A program made the translations under genes and the position numbers. Shown here one piece after another: positions 9,932-20,484 of a stretch of 64,000 bases of DNA (the first letter of the stretch is position 1; each line of letters begins with the position of its first letter). Source of the DNA: Flavobacterium davisii (GTDB lineage: Bacteria > Bacteroidota > Bacteroidia > Flavobacteriales > Flavobacteriaceae); NCBI RefSeq assembly GCF_019565505.1, contig NZ_CP067378.1:3134501-3198500 (forward strand), given 5' to 3'. Under the pieces are notes generated by a model, which saw only the letters and a list, made by a program, of their open reading frames with translations, did no database searches and was not told the DNA's origin.

Positions 9932-10906
9932 TTAAATATTAAAATTGTTTAATGTCGGTTCTATTATTGTTTTGTTATCGCGTTGATGACGAAATTTTGA
10001 TAAAGCTTTATAAATTTCTATTCTTGCACGGTTTATTCCTCCGATTGGCTTGTGTGCTTCTAAAGAATTAGAAGGAGAAAATGATAATTGTTCAGCTAGT
10101 TCAAAACGTTCTTCCGTGTTTAAATCTTGAATAGGTATTTCAATTTCTGCTACTTTTATAAAAGGACTGTTCCATTCAATTCCAGCATTTTCTATGGGAG
10201 TGTTTTTCTCGTTTACAAAAGGCTGTATAAAAAAGTCAAATTTGACAATGTTTTTTTGTAAATGACTTTCCATATTTTTAGTGAGATAGTTATCACTAAG
10301 TATTTTGGGTAATTCACTTTTACTAGTGGAAGTAGGGACTATTTTAAATTTTATCTGTTTATTTCCATACATATAAGGTGTTGTACTCCAGTAGGTCAAA
10401 TCCAAAGGATTGGCTTCGTTTTTCTTAGCGTTATTGAGAGCTTTTAATATTTTACCATTACCCGAAAAGATCATCTTTAGGGCTAAAACCAAAGGATTCC
10501 ATTTTATAGCATAATAAACAGCATCTCTGAAAAGTTTAATAGTACCAAGAGGCATTATAGGGAGTGATATCATAAGAAAATCCTGTGTCTGTTTTTCTGT
10601 TGTGTCAAATCGCTTTCCATCGACCTCAATTAGTTTAATTGCAAATCCTCTAAAATCTTTTATTTTGTCAGATTGTACTCGTCCGCTTGCATTGGATATT
10701 CTGATAAATGATTTATAACTTTTACCTGGTTGAAATAGACCTATTTGTAAGTTATTAGGTAAATTTTCTATTATTTTAAAATGCCCCTTTAATAAAGCTA
10801 AACATTTAGGATGTGCATCTCTTTTTGTCTTCCCTTTCGCATAATCTTTCTCCATTTTTTCCTGAAGCATAGATTGCATATCTAATATTAATTCCTGTTC
10901 TGTCAT
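9932..10906 (-). CDS. Catalase-family heme protein (short, catalase-like)
   Basis: A 324-residue protein related to the catalase core but shorter than a true catalase (about 480 residues or more). Visible family pieces are the N-terminal DAHPKCLALLKGHF, which would supply the distal His, then FIRISNASG and KDFRGFAIKL, equivalent to the catalase R-x-S-x2-G and D-x-RGFA motifs. The proximal Tyr region is not obvious. Such small catalase-like proteins can act as peroxidases or bind heme without strong catalase activity. It is the first gene of an operon with DoxX and DUF2834 genes. A TetR-type palindrome lies about 170 bases upstream. Confidence 0.75.
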   Translation of the reverse strand: MTEQELILDMQSMLQEKMEKDYAKGKTKRDAHPKCLALLKGHFKIIENLPNNLQIGLFQPGKSYKSFIRISNASGRVQSDKIKDFRGFAIKLIEVDGKRFDTTEKQTQDFLMISLPIMPLGTIKLFRDAVYYAIKWNPLVLALKMIFSGNGKILKALNNAKKNEANPLDLTYWSTTPYMYGNKQIKFKIVPTSTSKSELPKILSDNYLTKNMESHLQKNIVKFDFFIQPFVNEKNTPIENAGIEWNSPFIKVAEIEIPIQDLNTEERFELAEQLSFSPSNSLEAHKPIGGINRARIEIYKALSKFRHQRDNKTIIEPTLNNFNI

Positions 10907-11540
10907 GCTTGCATTTAGTTTATTAAAATTATTTGTTTCTCCTCTAATAAAAAAACAAGTTTCGTTATGATGAGGTTTTTCTAATAGGAAAAGAATTAAC
11001 TGTGATTTAAAGAAAATTCCCTCAATTATTTTTCTATTATATTTAATTTATTTGATGAGACAAAAATACAAAAATAAATGAACGTTCATTCTTTTTTTTG
11101 AAAAATCTAACTTTTATAGAGGTACAATATTATTTTAGTTTTGAAATTACCTAAACCAAAACTCACTACAGAATACACGAATCAAGAGATATTACACGAT
11201 AATTATTATACTAAATTTGGATTTTAAATGGTATAAATTTAAAGTAGATTGTAGATTATGGGATAGATTTTGTGATGAAGAAGAAAAGGGGAAAAGAAGA
11301 TAAAATACATAAATTTTTACCGTTGAGGTAGTTTTATTGCATCAAAGTATGTTTTTTTAGATTCAAAGTTATCTTTATCTATGATAAATTTAAAACGATA
11401 ATTTGCGTTTAATTTTAGATATATTTGAAATAAAAGATATTATTTTCGCTTCTTATTGATTATATCTTAATTGATTTTATTTATAATTAGGAGACTTTTA
11501 TAGAAGTAGAAAAGGTTTAAAAAAATAAAACTCCGCCGAT
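10907..11540. other. Intergenic region without a gene
   Basis: This 634-base A/T-rich stretch between two minus-strand genes has stop codons in all frames and no coding pattern I can support. The half nearest the catalase-like gene probably holds its promoter and the palindromic operator listed separately. In the rest I see only short A/T runs and one stretch near 11325-11360 that loosely resembles intergenic sequence around 57890-57970. Confidence 0.6.
11077..11090. promoter_or_regulatory. TetR-type operator palindrome
   Basis: AATGAACGTTCATT is a perfect 14-bp palindrome of the ATGAACGTTCAT class often bound by TetR/AcrR-type repressors. It lies about 170 bases upstream of the catalase-like/DoxX/DUF2834 operon on the minus strand. 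No regulator gene is adjacent, so a repressor would act from elsewhere. The assignment rests on sequence form alone. Confidence 0.5.
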
Positions 11541-12017
11541 TTAAGGTTCGTTATTTTTAATGTTCATATTGGTAAGATTTTGATAAATTTCATCATGATA
11601 AATTTTTCCTCCAGAAGATCCTACTAGTTGTGAAAAAAATATATTTACGCTTGCAATAGCTAATATTATAAAAGCAATCCAATATTTTTTAGGATGTTTT
11701 TTATAATTCGCAATTACTCCTATAAAGGCAATCAAACCCAAAGAATATATTATTTTCATAAAAATTTCTGCTTTTTCTTCATGAACTTCTATTAAATCAT
11801 GAGGGAAACCATTTGTGTTTTCTAAAAAGTGTTCTGCTTTATCTCCCGTTATCATTGATAATTTCCCCATTATCATTGAAAAAATAAAGATCGTATAGGC
11901 TATATTTAAGATCAAAGGATTTCTTTTGAAAATTCCATAAATTAAAATAGTAATACCAAAGAATAATCCAATTAGAGGGAAGTGATTTATTAATAAATGT
12001 AAATGTGCAGAATTCAT
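11541..12017 (-). CDS. Small four-helix membrane protein, unknown function
   Basis: A 158-residue protein starting MNSAHLHLLINHFPLIG, with hydrophobic segments at about residues 10-28, 35-55, 85-105 and 112-130. The histidine-rich start (HLHLLINH) resembles the DUF2231-like group of Bacteroidota membrane proteins, some of which may bind heme, but I cannot confirm this. The C-terminal part (SSGGKIYHDEIY) looks periplasmic. It is transcribed away from the LTA-synthase-like gene, with the divergent starts 60 bases apart. Confidence 0.6.
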   Translation of the reverse strand: MNSAHLHLLINHFPLIGLFFGITILIYGIFKRNPLILNIAYTIFIFSMIMGKLSMITGDKAEHFLENTNGFPHDLIEVHEEKAEIFMKIIYSLGLIAFIGVIANYKKHPKKYWIAFIILAIASVNIFFSQLVGSSGGKIYHDEIYQNLTNMNIKNNEP

Positions 12018-12076
12018 TATATAAAATTTATACTATGACAAATTTAATAGTTAATTTTGCTAAAATTTAAAATGAA

Positions 12077-14166
12077 ATGAATTTTTTTGAAAAAAATCGC
12101 CCTACAAACAGTTACTGAATCTATTTTTACTTAGCAACTTAGTTTTAAGAATTATACTCTTATTTCATCCTATTACGTCTGCCAGTTTTACTCGGAAAGA
12201 ATTAGCTAAAATTTTTTTGACAGGATTAATTTCTGATTTTTTTGTTTTCGTTATAGCCTCGGGTTTATTATGGATTTATTTATTGTTTTTGTCAAATGCT
12301 AAATATGAAAAACCTTGGGGATATATAATTTTTGGTTTCTTTTGTGCTCTTTTGTTATATGTAAGTTTTGGTAATACCATTTTAAACGAATACGGAGGTG
12401 TTTTACCTGAAATTGGTATAAGTTTTATAGCTCTTAAAACGTTATTTTTTGATTGATGCTTTTCCTTCCTAACTATAGGAAGAGGATACGTATCGTTTTG
12501 TTTTCAATGACAATATTTATAGTAGTACTAATCATTGTGCAAAATACTATTAGTGAATTTTTCTTTTGGAATGAATTTGGTGTACGTTATAACTTTATAG
12601 CTGTTGATTATTTAGTGTATACGAATGAAGTAATTAAAAATATTATGGAATCTTATCCCATTATTCCTTTATTTACGGGAGTTGGATTCATTACAGCCTT
12701 TTTTACTTATCAAATTATTAAAAAATCATCTGATTTTTTAAATAATTTACCTTCTTTTAATGATAAAATAAAATCAACCAGTGGTTATATTTTTTTAGCA
12801 ATACTAAGTACTTTTTTAATTCCTATTTTAGCAAAACAAGAAACTTCTTCTAATGTTTTTGCTAATGAATTACAAGCAAATGGGCTTTATCGTTTCTATT
12901 TAGCATTTAGAAATAGTGAGTTAGATTATCAAAAATTTTATAAAACTATTTCAGAAGAAGAGGCATTTACGTTATTAAAAGGACAATTGGGAGATTTGAA
13001 AAATAAGACTTCTGAAAGACAGATTATTTCTAAGTTACCAGAAACAAAGAAAAATGTAGTTTTAATAACAATAGAAAGTTTAAGTGCCGACTTTATGAAA
13101 TGTTATGGAAATGAGTTAAATGTAACACCGTTTTTAGATAGTTTAGCTACTCAAAGTACACAATTTACTAATTTATATGCCGTTGGAAATAGAACAATAA
13201 GAGGGTTAGAGGCTGTTACTCTATGCCTTCCACCATCACCGAGGCGAAAGTATTGTAAAAAGGAAGGATAATAAAAATAAGTTTTCGACAGGTAGTATTT
13301 TTAAAGAAAAAGGATATATCGTAAAATATCTTTATGGAGGAGATGCTTATTTTGACAATATGGAGGACTTTTTTGGAGGAAATGGATACGAAATAGTTGA
13401 TAAAAAGACTTTTAAATCTAATGAAATAACTTTTTCTAATGTTTGGGGAGTTTGTGATGAAGATATGGCTAAAAAAGCTATTGAAGTAATGAATACAGAA
13501 GCTAAAACGGGAACCCCCCTTTTTAATCATTGGATGACAGTAAGTAATCATAGACCTTTTACCTACCCAGCAGGTAAAATAGATATTCCTAATGATGCAA
13601 AATCGCGAGAAGGAGGAGTAAAATATACGGATTATGCGTTACGTCAATTTTTTAATATGGCAAAAAAACAAGCGTGGTATCAGAATACCATTTTTGTAAT
13701 TATTGCGGATCATTGTGCATCAAGTGCAGGTAAGACAGAATTACCTATGGATAAATATAGAATACCCGCTATGATATTTGAACCGACTAAAAAAGGAGTT
13801 ATAAATCCCATATTGATGTCACAAATTGATATTATGCCTACTTTATTCGGACGATTAGGGTTTCATTATACAAGTAAATTTTATGGTCAAGATGTTTACT
13901 CAATTGATTATAAACCAAGAGCTTTTATTGCAACTTACCAAGATTTAGGTTACATTAAAAATGATATACTTACGATTATTTCACCAAAACAAAAAGTGAA
14001 ACAATTTGACTTAGTTTTACAACCATCTAATTTACCAAAAGAGTTTCAAATAATGTATGATGAAAAACCCAAAAATAATTTAGATAATCAGTTGGTAAAA
14101 GAAACAATCGCTCATTATCAAACCGTTTCGAAAATGCTTAAGTCAAAACAATATGAAAAGAAATGA
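12077..14166 (+). CDS. LTA-synthase-like sulfatase-fold membrane enzyme (frame broken three times)
   Basis: The N-terminal ~230 residues are membrane helices; the C-terminal half is an alkaline-phosphatase/sulfatase fold. VVLITIESLSADFMK starts the catalytic domain with its metal-binding Glu. NRTIRGLEA carries the likely catalytic Thr, and FVIIADHCASSAGK is the second metal motif. Relatives transfer phosphoglycerol or phosphoethanolamine to surface lipids or glycans. Breaks lie at an A7 run (12090-12096, one base short), near 12453 (one T short), and at 13239-13244, where CCGAGG replaces the bases that encode Pro-Gly in PSPGESIVKR. With these repaired the protein is 696 residues. The start ATG at 12077 precedes FFEKKSPYKQLL. 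A terminator follows at 14260. Confidence 0.82.
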
Positions 14167-14259
14167 GTAGATTGACGTTAAGAATTAATTTAATAAGTAC
14201 ACTCAGAAATAAAATGTTATCAATAAATTAAGGTTCAATACCTCCTTACTTTTCAATCT

Positions 14260-14296
14260 AAACCCCATTTTAATACTTTGTTTTGAAATGGGGTTT
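14260..14296 (+). terminator. Rho-independent terminator after the sulfatase gene
   Basis: AAACCCCATTT (14260-14270) and AAATGGGGTTT (14286-14296) form a perfect 11-bp stem with a 15-base loop, followed by a T-rich tract (GTGTTTTTT). It sits 94 bases after the stop codon. Confidence 0.8.
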
Positions 14297-14305
14297 GTGT
14301 TTTTT

Positions 14306-14508
14306 AAATCCAGATTCCGCATTAGACTTCGTTGTGAAACAAAATTTTTCAATAAATTCAAGTGCTCACGGAAAATTTTAGAAGAAGAAATAGTGAACTA
14401 TTTTGATGATTAAAATTTGAGTACGTGCTTGAATTTGAAGAAAAATAAGGTGGAATAGATTTACTTCGTCTATTCGCTACGCTCGGGTCTAATGCTGAAT
14501 CTGGGTTA
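14306..14508. repeat. Dispersed ~200-bp element with inverted ends (copy 1)
   Basis: The left end AAATCCAGATTCCGCATTAGA and right end TCTAATGCTGAATCTGGGTT are near-perfect inverted repeats. The interior (CTTCGTTGTGAAAC, CAATAAATTCAAGTGCT, TTTTGATGATTAAAATT, GCTTGAATTTGAAG) recurs in the same order at 57976-58175. It contains no gene. Similar ends occur alone or paired at 34496-34648, 38323-38342, 50154-50176, 56387-56408 and 57726-57875. The structure is like a MITE or another non-autonomous element. The remaining 14509-14751 stretch holds no gene I can support. Confidence 0.7.
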
Positions 14509-14751
14509 AACTAAAATCCATATTAGAAATTTATTGCAAATAAAAGGGACTTTGAATCTAAAAAAGTTGAGTATTTATTTTAAGGTGAAATTAGGTACGC
14601 TCAAAATTTCTTTTTCAAGGTTTATAGAGAATGAAGAACAGATAAGTTATTTATTAGTGAGATAGGATAAATTAAGATATATTTTATTCTATGTAATTAA
14701 TATACCGTTTTTTTTGATTGTTTTTAAAATTAAGATCTGTTTTGAGAAAAA

Positions 14752-16070
14752 TTAAAAAAAGTAACTAATAATATCAGAATCTCCCCAATAAAAATGAATA
14801 TAAGATGCCATCACATTTTTTAGCATATAAATAGGTGTAGGCACTGCTATTCCTTTAGCATTAAAAACGTTCCCAATAGTTGCTATGTTTCCCTTTTGGA
14901 TTACTTTAGAATAATGAAACTCATGTCCTTTAATTGTTTGGTTATTAAGTTGTACTTCTCGATATCCCAAAGAAAGTTGGGCTTTTTCCATTGAAGTTTG
15001 TATGGGTAAAAAACCTACCATAGAATAACCAACTCCTTTTGAATCAATTATTTGATCACCTAAATACATCATGCCACCACATTCGGCTATTACTTTTCCT
15101 CCATTAGAACAAAAATCAAAAATAGATTCACGCATGGCTGTATTGGTAGCTAATTGATCTAAATATAATTCGGGATAACCTCCAGCTAAATACAGTACAT
15201 CCGCTTCTGGCATTTCAACATCTTTTAGAGGGCTAAAATAGATGATTTCTCCCATTTTTTTAAAGCTTTTATGTTTTCAAAATAGGTAAAATTAAAAGCA
15301 TCATCATGAGCTACTGCTATTTTATAGTTCTTTAAAAAAGGGTTGCTTTTATTGGTATTTTCATCCGTATAAATAGTTTTTTCGTAATTAGATTGAGACG
15401 TTTCGCCGATTGATAAAATTCGACTTATATCAATAAATTGAGCTAAGTGCTTTGCCGCATTTTCAATTATTAATTCATAATCATTTTCAGGAGATATGAA
15501 CAGTCCCAGATGACGTGAAGGAATGTTTATTTCAGGATTAGAAGGGAGATAGCCTAACGCATCAATTCCTACATCATTGCAAGCATCCTTTAGGAACGAA
15601 TAATGACTTTCAGTATTAACAAAATTAAAGATAACACCTGCAATTTTTATATTTGGGTTAAAATTTTTAAGTCCAAATAATAATGGTGCTATGCTGTAAG
15701 CCATAGATTTAGCATTAACAACTAAAATGACGGGTATATCTAATAAAATAGCAATTTCAGCACTACTTCCTTGCATGCGGTTTGCTCCATCAAAAAGCCC
15801 CATTACACCCTCTATAATAGAAATATCCGCTTCCTGACTATATTTGTGATACAATGTTTTGACATGATGTTCATTCATCATATAAGTATCTAAATTAATG
15901 CTTGGCTGACCTGAGGCTTTCGTATGATGTTTAGTATCAATATAATCAGGACCGCATTTAAACGCTTGTACATTATATCCTTTATTTTTTAATAATCGTA
16001 ATAACCCTAGAGTAATGGTTGTCTTTCCAGAGTTACTAGATGGGGCTGCTATGAGAAATTGAGGTTTCAT
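14752..16070 (-). CDS. cobB: Cobyrinate a,c-diamide synthase, glutamine-hydrolysing (frame broken once)
   Basis: Amidates the a and c side chains of cobyrinate using glutamine and ATP. The N-terminal dethiobiotin-synthetase-like domain has APSSNSGKTTITLGLLR (ATP loop) and IIEGVMGLFDG. The C-terminal class I amidotransferase domain has LYLAGGYPELY, the nucleophile Cys in VIAECGGMMYLG and a His in GHEFHYS. One base missing from the T6 run at about 15253-15258 splits the two domains; restored, the protein is 439 residues, normal for CobB/CbiA. I place the start at the ATG at 16070 (MKPQFLIAAP); a TTG start seven codons upstream is possible. It is divergent from pduX-cobQ across a palindromic promoter region. 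Confidence 0.92.
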
Positions 16071-16075
16071 AATTT

Positions 16076-16110
16076 CAAAGATAAAAATCAATTCCCAATT
16101 TTTATCTTTG
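16076..16110. promoter_or_regulatory. Divergent promoter region built on a 12-bp inverted repeat
   Basis: CAAAGATAAAAA (16076-16087) and TTTTTATCTTTG (16099-16110) are exact inverted copies with an 11-base spacer. Each arm reads TATCTTTG outward, matching the Bacteroidota -7 box TAnnTTTG on both strands. The plus-strand box is 22 bases before the pduX ATG. The minus-strand box is only 5 bases before the cobB ATG, so that transcript would be nearly leaderless or use another start. No clear -33 TTTG was found. Confidence 0.45.
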
Positions 16111-16132
16111 TAAATCTATAAAGAAAAATAAA

Positions 16133-16979
16133 ATGACAATTAAGATTACTACTTACGCTAAAGTGGGAGAACTCCTTCAAGGGAATTTTGATAAAAATCA
16201 ACCATTTTTAGTAAGCAATAAGTCTTCTAAACTATTCAAAACAACGACTATTGTAAGTACAGAACCGATTGAAGAAGAAACAAAATTAGGCGCTAAATCT
16301 GCAAAAGCATTAGAATTATTTCATTCACTCATAAAAAAAAAAAGGAAATACACCTGTTGATACAATTTATTTTAAGCAAGAAAGAAATTTTAAAATAGGA
16401 AAAGGTTTGTCTTCTAGTTCTACAGATATATTGGGAATTTTATTAGCTTTAAATGAATTATATAAAACGCAATATTCAAATCATTTTCTTTATAAAATAG
16501 CTTCTAAAATAGATCCTACAGATCCTTGTTTAGATTTAAATTCTTTATTATTTAATCAAAAAACAGGAGAAATATTAGATACTTTAGCCTCTATTCCTTA
16601 TGCTATGTTATATTTTGATTCAGATCCAGATCGAAATATTGATACAATTAAAACATCCCAAGACCGAAAATATTCTAAAAATCAAATAGAAGAATTTCAA
16701 AATATTTATTTGACTTTAAAAAAGAGTGCTAAAAACAAAGATTACTCAACCTTTTTTAAATGTATTACAAAAAGTGCTATTATTAACCAGTCTGTAATAC
16801 CCAAAAAAAAATTTAGTTTGTTACATGATTTTGCTATAGAAAATAATTGTGGTTTATTTGTTGCTCATAGTGGAACATTTATGGGGTTAATTATAGATCC
16901 CTATCGTTTAAAATCAATTGAATTAAAAGTTAAAGATTTAGTTGCAAAATATTGGAAAACAACCCTCTATATTGAATGA
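16133..16979 (+). CDS. pduX: L-threonine kinase, PduX-like GHMP kinase (frame shifted in an A11 run)
   Basis: Phosphorylates L-threonine to O-phospho-L-threonine, the substrate of CobD for the aminopropanol linker of B12. The N-terminus AKVGELLQG ... PFLVS matches the PduX pattern (GELIQG, PFLVS). GKGLSSSSTDILG is the GHMP ATP-binding motif, and NNCGLFVAHSGTFMGLI is the C-terminal glycine-rich motif. The frame changes in a run of 11 A at about 16332-16342; one A fewer (or two more) gives 281 residues. Its TGA overlaps the cobQ ATG (ATGA), so translation is probably coupled. Linkage to cobQ, cobD and cbiB supports the assignment. Confidence 0.82.
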
Positions 16980-18467
16980 ATTTTATGCAGAAATTAAAAC
17001 CTATAATGTTTGTTGGTACAGCCTCTGATGTAGGTAAAAGTATTATTAATACAGGATTTTGCCGTATTTTTAAACAAGATGGCTACACTCCAGCTCCTTT
17101 TAAATCACAAAACATGTCACTCAACAGTTTTGCTACACCAGAAGGACTTGAAATAGGTCGTGCTCAGGCAGTTCAAGCAGAGGCATGTGGCATTGATTGT
17201 AATACAGACATGAATCCTATTTTATTAAAACCTACTAATGATAAAAGCTCACAAGTTGTTTTAAATGGAAAACCACTAGGAAATCAATCCGCTTTTGATT
17301 ACTTCATGGGAAATGATAAACAAGAATTATTAAAAGAAGCACAAGCGGCTTATGAACGATTATCAGAAAAATACAATCCTATAGTACTTGAGGGGGCTGG
17401 AAGTATTTCAGAGCTAAACCTAAAACATCGAGATATAACGAATATGCGGATGGCAAAATACGCAAATGCGTCTACTTTTTTAATTGCAGATATTGATAGA
17501 GGAGGAGTATTTGCCAGCGTTTATGGAAGTGTTGCCTTATTAACAGCTGAGGAAAAAGCTTTACTAAAAGGAATTATTATTAATAAATTTAGAGGCGATT
17601 CACGTCTTTTTGAAGAAGGTAAAAAAATAATAGAAGATCTTTGTGGTATTCCTGTCGTAGGAATAGTACCTTATAGAAAAGATATTTACATAGAAGAAGA
17701 AGATTCTGTTAGTCTTCAAAATAAACCTTCTTTAGTTAAAGAAAATAAAATAAATATTGCTGTTATTTTACTGAATAAACTGTCTAATTATACTGATTTT
17801 AATGTCCTAGAACATCATGAAAATGTAAATTTATTTTATAGTAAAATACCTTCAGAAATAGAAAAAGCAGATATTATAATTATTCCGAGGGAGCAAAAAT
17901 ACTATTTCAGATTTAATTGATATAAAAAATAATGGCGTTGCAAAAGCCATTATAAATAGCTATAAAAATAATAAAATTGTGATAGGGATTTGCGGTGGTT
18001 ATCAAATGATGGGACAAACAATAGAAGATCCTAATCATATTGAAGGTACAATAGAATGTATGGCAGGTTTAGGAATACTTCCTATAGAAACAATTCTTAC
18101 ACAAGAAAAAACAACTCGGCAAGTGCAATTTCAGTTTAAAGAATACCGAGAAATATGCAAAGGTTATGAAATACACATGGGGGTTTCCACAGTAGAAAAT
18201 ACAAAATCACCTTTAAATACTTTTGATAATAAAACAAATGATGGCTATTACCTATCAGATAAATGTTGGGGAACCTATATTCATGGCATATTGGATAATG
18301 ATATTGTAATTAATGATTTACTTTTACAAACAAAAAAAGATTTAACAACTACTATATTTGATTATAAATCTTTTAAAGAAGAACAATATGATTTGTTAGC
18401 ACAACATTTGAGAGATCATATAGACATTCATTATATTTATAAAGTTCTTAAAGAAAAAGAAGCATGA
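16976..18467 (+). CDS. cobQ: Adenosylcobyric acid synthase (frame broken once)
   Basis: Amidates the b, d, e and g side chains of adenosylcobyrinate a,c-diamide. The synthetase domain has GTASDVGKSIINTGFCRIF and PFKSQNMSLNSFA near the N-terminus and VLEGAGSISELNL for metal/ATP. The amidotransferase domain has the nucleophile in IGICGGYQMMGQ and a His in YIHGILDND. The frame is lost at CCGAGG, 17885-17890. If the site read CCAGG the frame and the conserved IIPGSKNT would be restored, giving 496 residues. The start ATG overlaps the pduX stop; MQKLKPIMF three codons later is an alternative. Its stop overlaps the cobD start. Confidence 0.92.
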
Positions 18468-19485
18468 TTTTAGGACACGGAGACGATGGTTATTTATATA
18501 AAGGAAAGATTAAAGTAAATTTTAGCTCCAATGTTTTTTATGAAGATCCTCCTAAAGGATTAAAAGAACATCTTTTTCAACATTGGGATAAAATTATGAG
18601 TTATCCTGAAGCCAATGCAGAATCATTACAAAAGGAATTAGCGAGTTGGCACCAATTAAAACCAAATCAACTATTAGTAACGAATGGTGCTACCGAAGCA
18701 TTTTATTTGATTGCACACTTTTTACAAAAAAAATCAGCCACCATCATTATACCATCATTTGCAGAATATAATGACGCTTGTTCTAGCTATGACATAACAT
18801 TAGATTATATAAAATGGTCAGATGTACACGAAAAATATCATTTTTCTACACAAGCTGTTTTTTTAGGTAATCCAAATAACCCAACAGGATTTATTTTTGA
18901 AAAAAAATACTTCATTCTCTTTTAGAAAATAATCCCAAAGTCTTGTTTGTAATAGATGAAGCTTATGTAGACTTTACAAAAAGTAAAATTTCTATGATTG
19001 ATGAAATTTCTAATTTTTCAAACTTATTGATAGTAAAGTCATTAACTAAAACATATTCTATACCCGGTTTGCGATTAGGCTATATGATGAGTCAAAAACA
19101 AAATATTCAAGCAATAGAAACCTTTAAAATGCCTTGGTCTGTAAACACTATGGCAATTGAAGCGGGAAAATATATAGTTAAAAATGCTTCTAATATTGTA
19201 TTACCTATAGAAAAAATAATAGCAGATACTACTCAATTTGCAAACACCTTACAGCAAATTAAAGATATAGAAGTTTATCCAACAAAAACTAATTTTTTCT
19301 TGTGTAAAACAAATATAAAAACAGCTTCAGAACTAAAGGAATATCTTCTAAAGAATCATCAATTACTTATTCGAGATGCCAGTAATTTTAAAGGACTTTC
19401 ATCACAATATTTTAGATTAGCTACTCAAAAACCACCAGAAAATCAACTTTTAATAAACGCTATTAATCAATGGATCATTCTTTAA
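18464..19485 (+). CDS. cobD: Threonine-phosphate decarboxylase, PLP-dependent (frame broken once)
   Basis: Decarboxylates O-phospho-L-threonine to (R)-1-amino-2-propanol phosphate for the nucleotide loop. It is an aminotransferase fold-type I protein related to HisC. MILGHGDDGY at the start is typical of CobD/CobC. FLGNPNNPTGFIF, VIDEAYVDF and SLTKTYSIPGLRLGY supply the PLP site, with the Schiff-base Lys in SLTKTYS. One base missing from the A run at about 18900-18906 splits it; restored, it is 340 residues. ATGA overlap with cobQ and a 16-base overlap with cbiB indicate one operon. Location next to the threonine kinase argues against HisC. Confidence 0.88.
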
Positions 19486-20435
19486 TTATTTTTTTAGGAC
19501 CTTTGGTTATAGGTTATTTATTAGATTTATTATTAGGAGATCCTAGATGGTTACCACATCCTATCAGACTTTTTGGTACGACAATTTATTTAGGAGAAAA
19601 ACTTTTAAATAAAGGAAAATTTCGATTTATAAAAGGAATTTTTCTAACATTTGTATTATGTAGTTTTGTCTTTTTATTTTTTTATTTTTTATCAAATATT
19701 TTATTAGAATTTAATCCCATTCTTTATAGTCTATTTGCCTGTCTTTTCATTTTTTATGGCTTGGCTAACAAAAGTTTAATCCAAGAAGGAAAAGAAGTAT
19801 TTAATACATTAGAAGAAAAAGGAATAGAAGCAGGAAGAAAACGACTATCTTGGATTGTAGGAAGAGATACTACGACACTTTCAGAAAATCAAATAAGAAT
19901 AGCCGTTTTTGAAACTTTATCTGAAAACTTGAGTGATGGCGTAATTGCACCACTTTTTTATTACGCTATCGGAGGATTACCATTCATGATGACCTATAAA
20001 ATGATCAATACTTTGGACTCTATGATTGGTTATAAAAGCGATAGGTATTTTTATTTTGGAAAATTTGCGGCTCGATTAGATGATGTAGTAAACTATGTGC
20101 CAGCTCGAATTACGGCTTTTTTGATGATTATAATCAGCGGAAAACCTAACTTGTTTTCTTTTGTATTAAAATTTGGAAACCAACACGCAAGCCCTAATTC
20201 AGGTTATCCAGAATCAGCTTTAGCAGCTATCATGAATTGTCGTTTTGGAGGACCTAATATATATTATGGAAAACTAGTTGAAAAACCATTTATAGGAATA
20301 AATACTCGAATAATTAAGCATTCCGAATTTAAAAAAGTATCCTTTATAAATCATGCCGTTGCATTAATTTCAATTGTAACTATATTATTAATAAAATGTA
20401 GTATTTTTTATTTTTTTAATAATGTATCACGATGA
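19470..20435 (+). CDS. cbiB: Adenosylcobinamide-phosphate synthase, membrane protein
   Basis: Joins the aminopropanol (phosphate) linker to adenosylcobyric acid at the inner membrane. It has 321 residues with several hydrophobic helices and the family motifs LLLGDPRWLPHPIRLFG (first loop), GRDTTTL, ETLSENLSDGVIAPLFYY, NTLDSMIGYKSDRY and GNQHASPNSGYPESALA. It is intact. It overlaps the end of cobD and is the last gene before the cobalamin riboswitch, so it closes the pduX-cobQ-cobD-cbiB operon. It uses the product of the preceding two enzymes. Confidence 0.93.
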   Translation: MDHSLIIFLGPLVIGYLLDLLLGDPRWLPHPIRLFGTTIYLGEKLLNKGKFRFIKGIFLTFVLCSFVFLFFYFLSNILLEFNPILYSLFACLFIFYGLANKSLIQEGKEVFNTLEEKGIEAGRKRLSWIVGRDTTTLSENQIRIAVFETLSENLSDGVIAPLFYYAIGGLPFMMTYKMINTLDSMIGYKSDRYFYFGKFAARLDDVVNYVPARITAFLMIIISGKPNLFSFVLKFGNQHASPNSGYPESALAAIMNCRFGGPNIYYGKLVEKPFIGINTRIIKHSEFKKVSFINHAVALISIVTILLIKCSIFYFFNNVSR

Positions 20436-20470
20436 TTTAGTTTTTTTAAACAAACTCTATTAGTTTTTTG

Positions 20471-20478
20471 TACTTTCG
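20471..20478 (+). promoter_or_regulatory. Candidate -7 box upstream of the riboswitch
   Basis: TACTTTCG fits the Bacteroidota -7 consensus TAnnTTTG at all but one position and lies just before the first conserved riboswitch element. No clear -33 TTTG is visible, so support is modest. Confidence 0.35.
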
Positions 20479-20484
20479 TAACCG

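Noticed and set aside
18464..19485. Histidinol-phosphate aminotransferase (HisC)
   Set aside because: The fold is shared, but its place between cobQ and cbiB next to a threonine kinase, and the MILGHGDDGY start, point to CobD.
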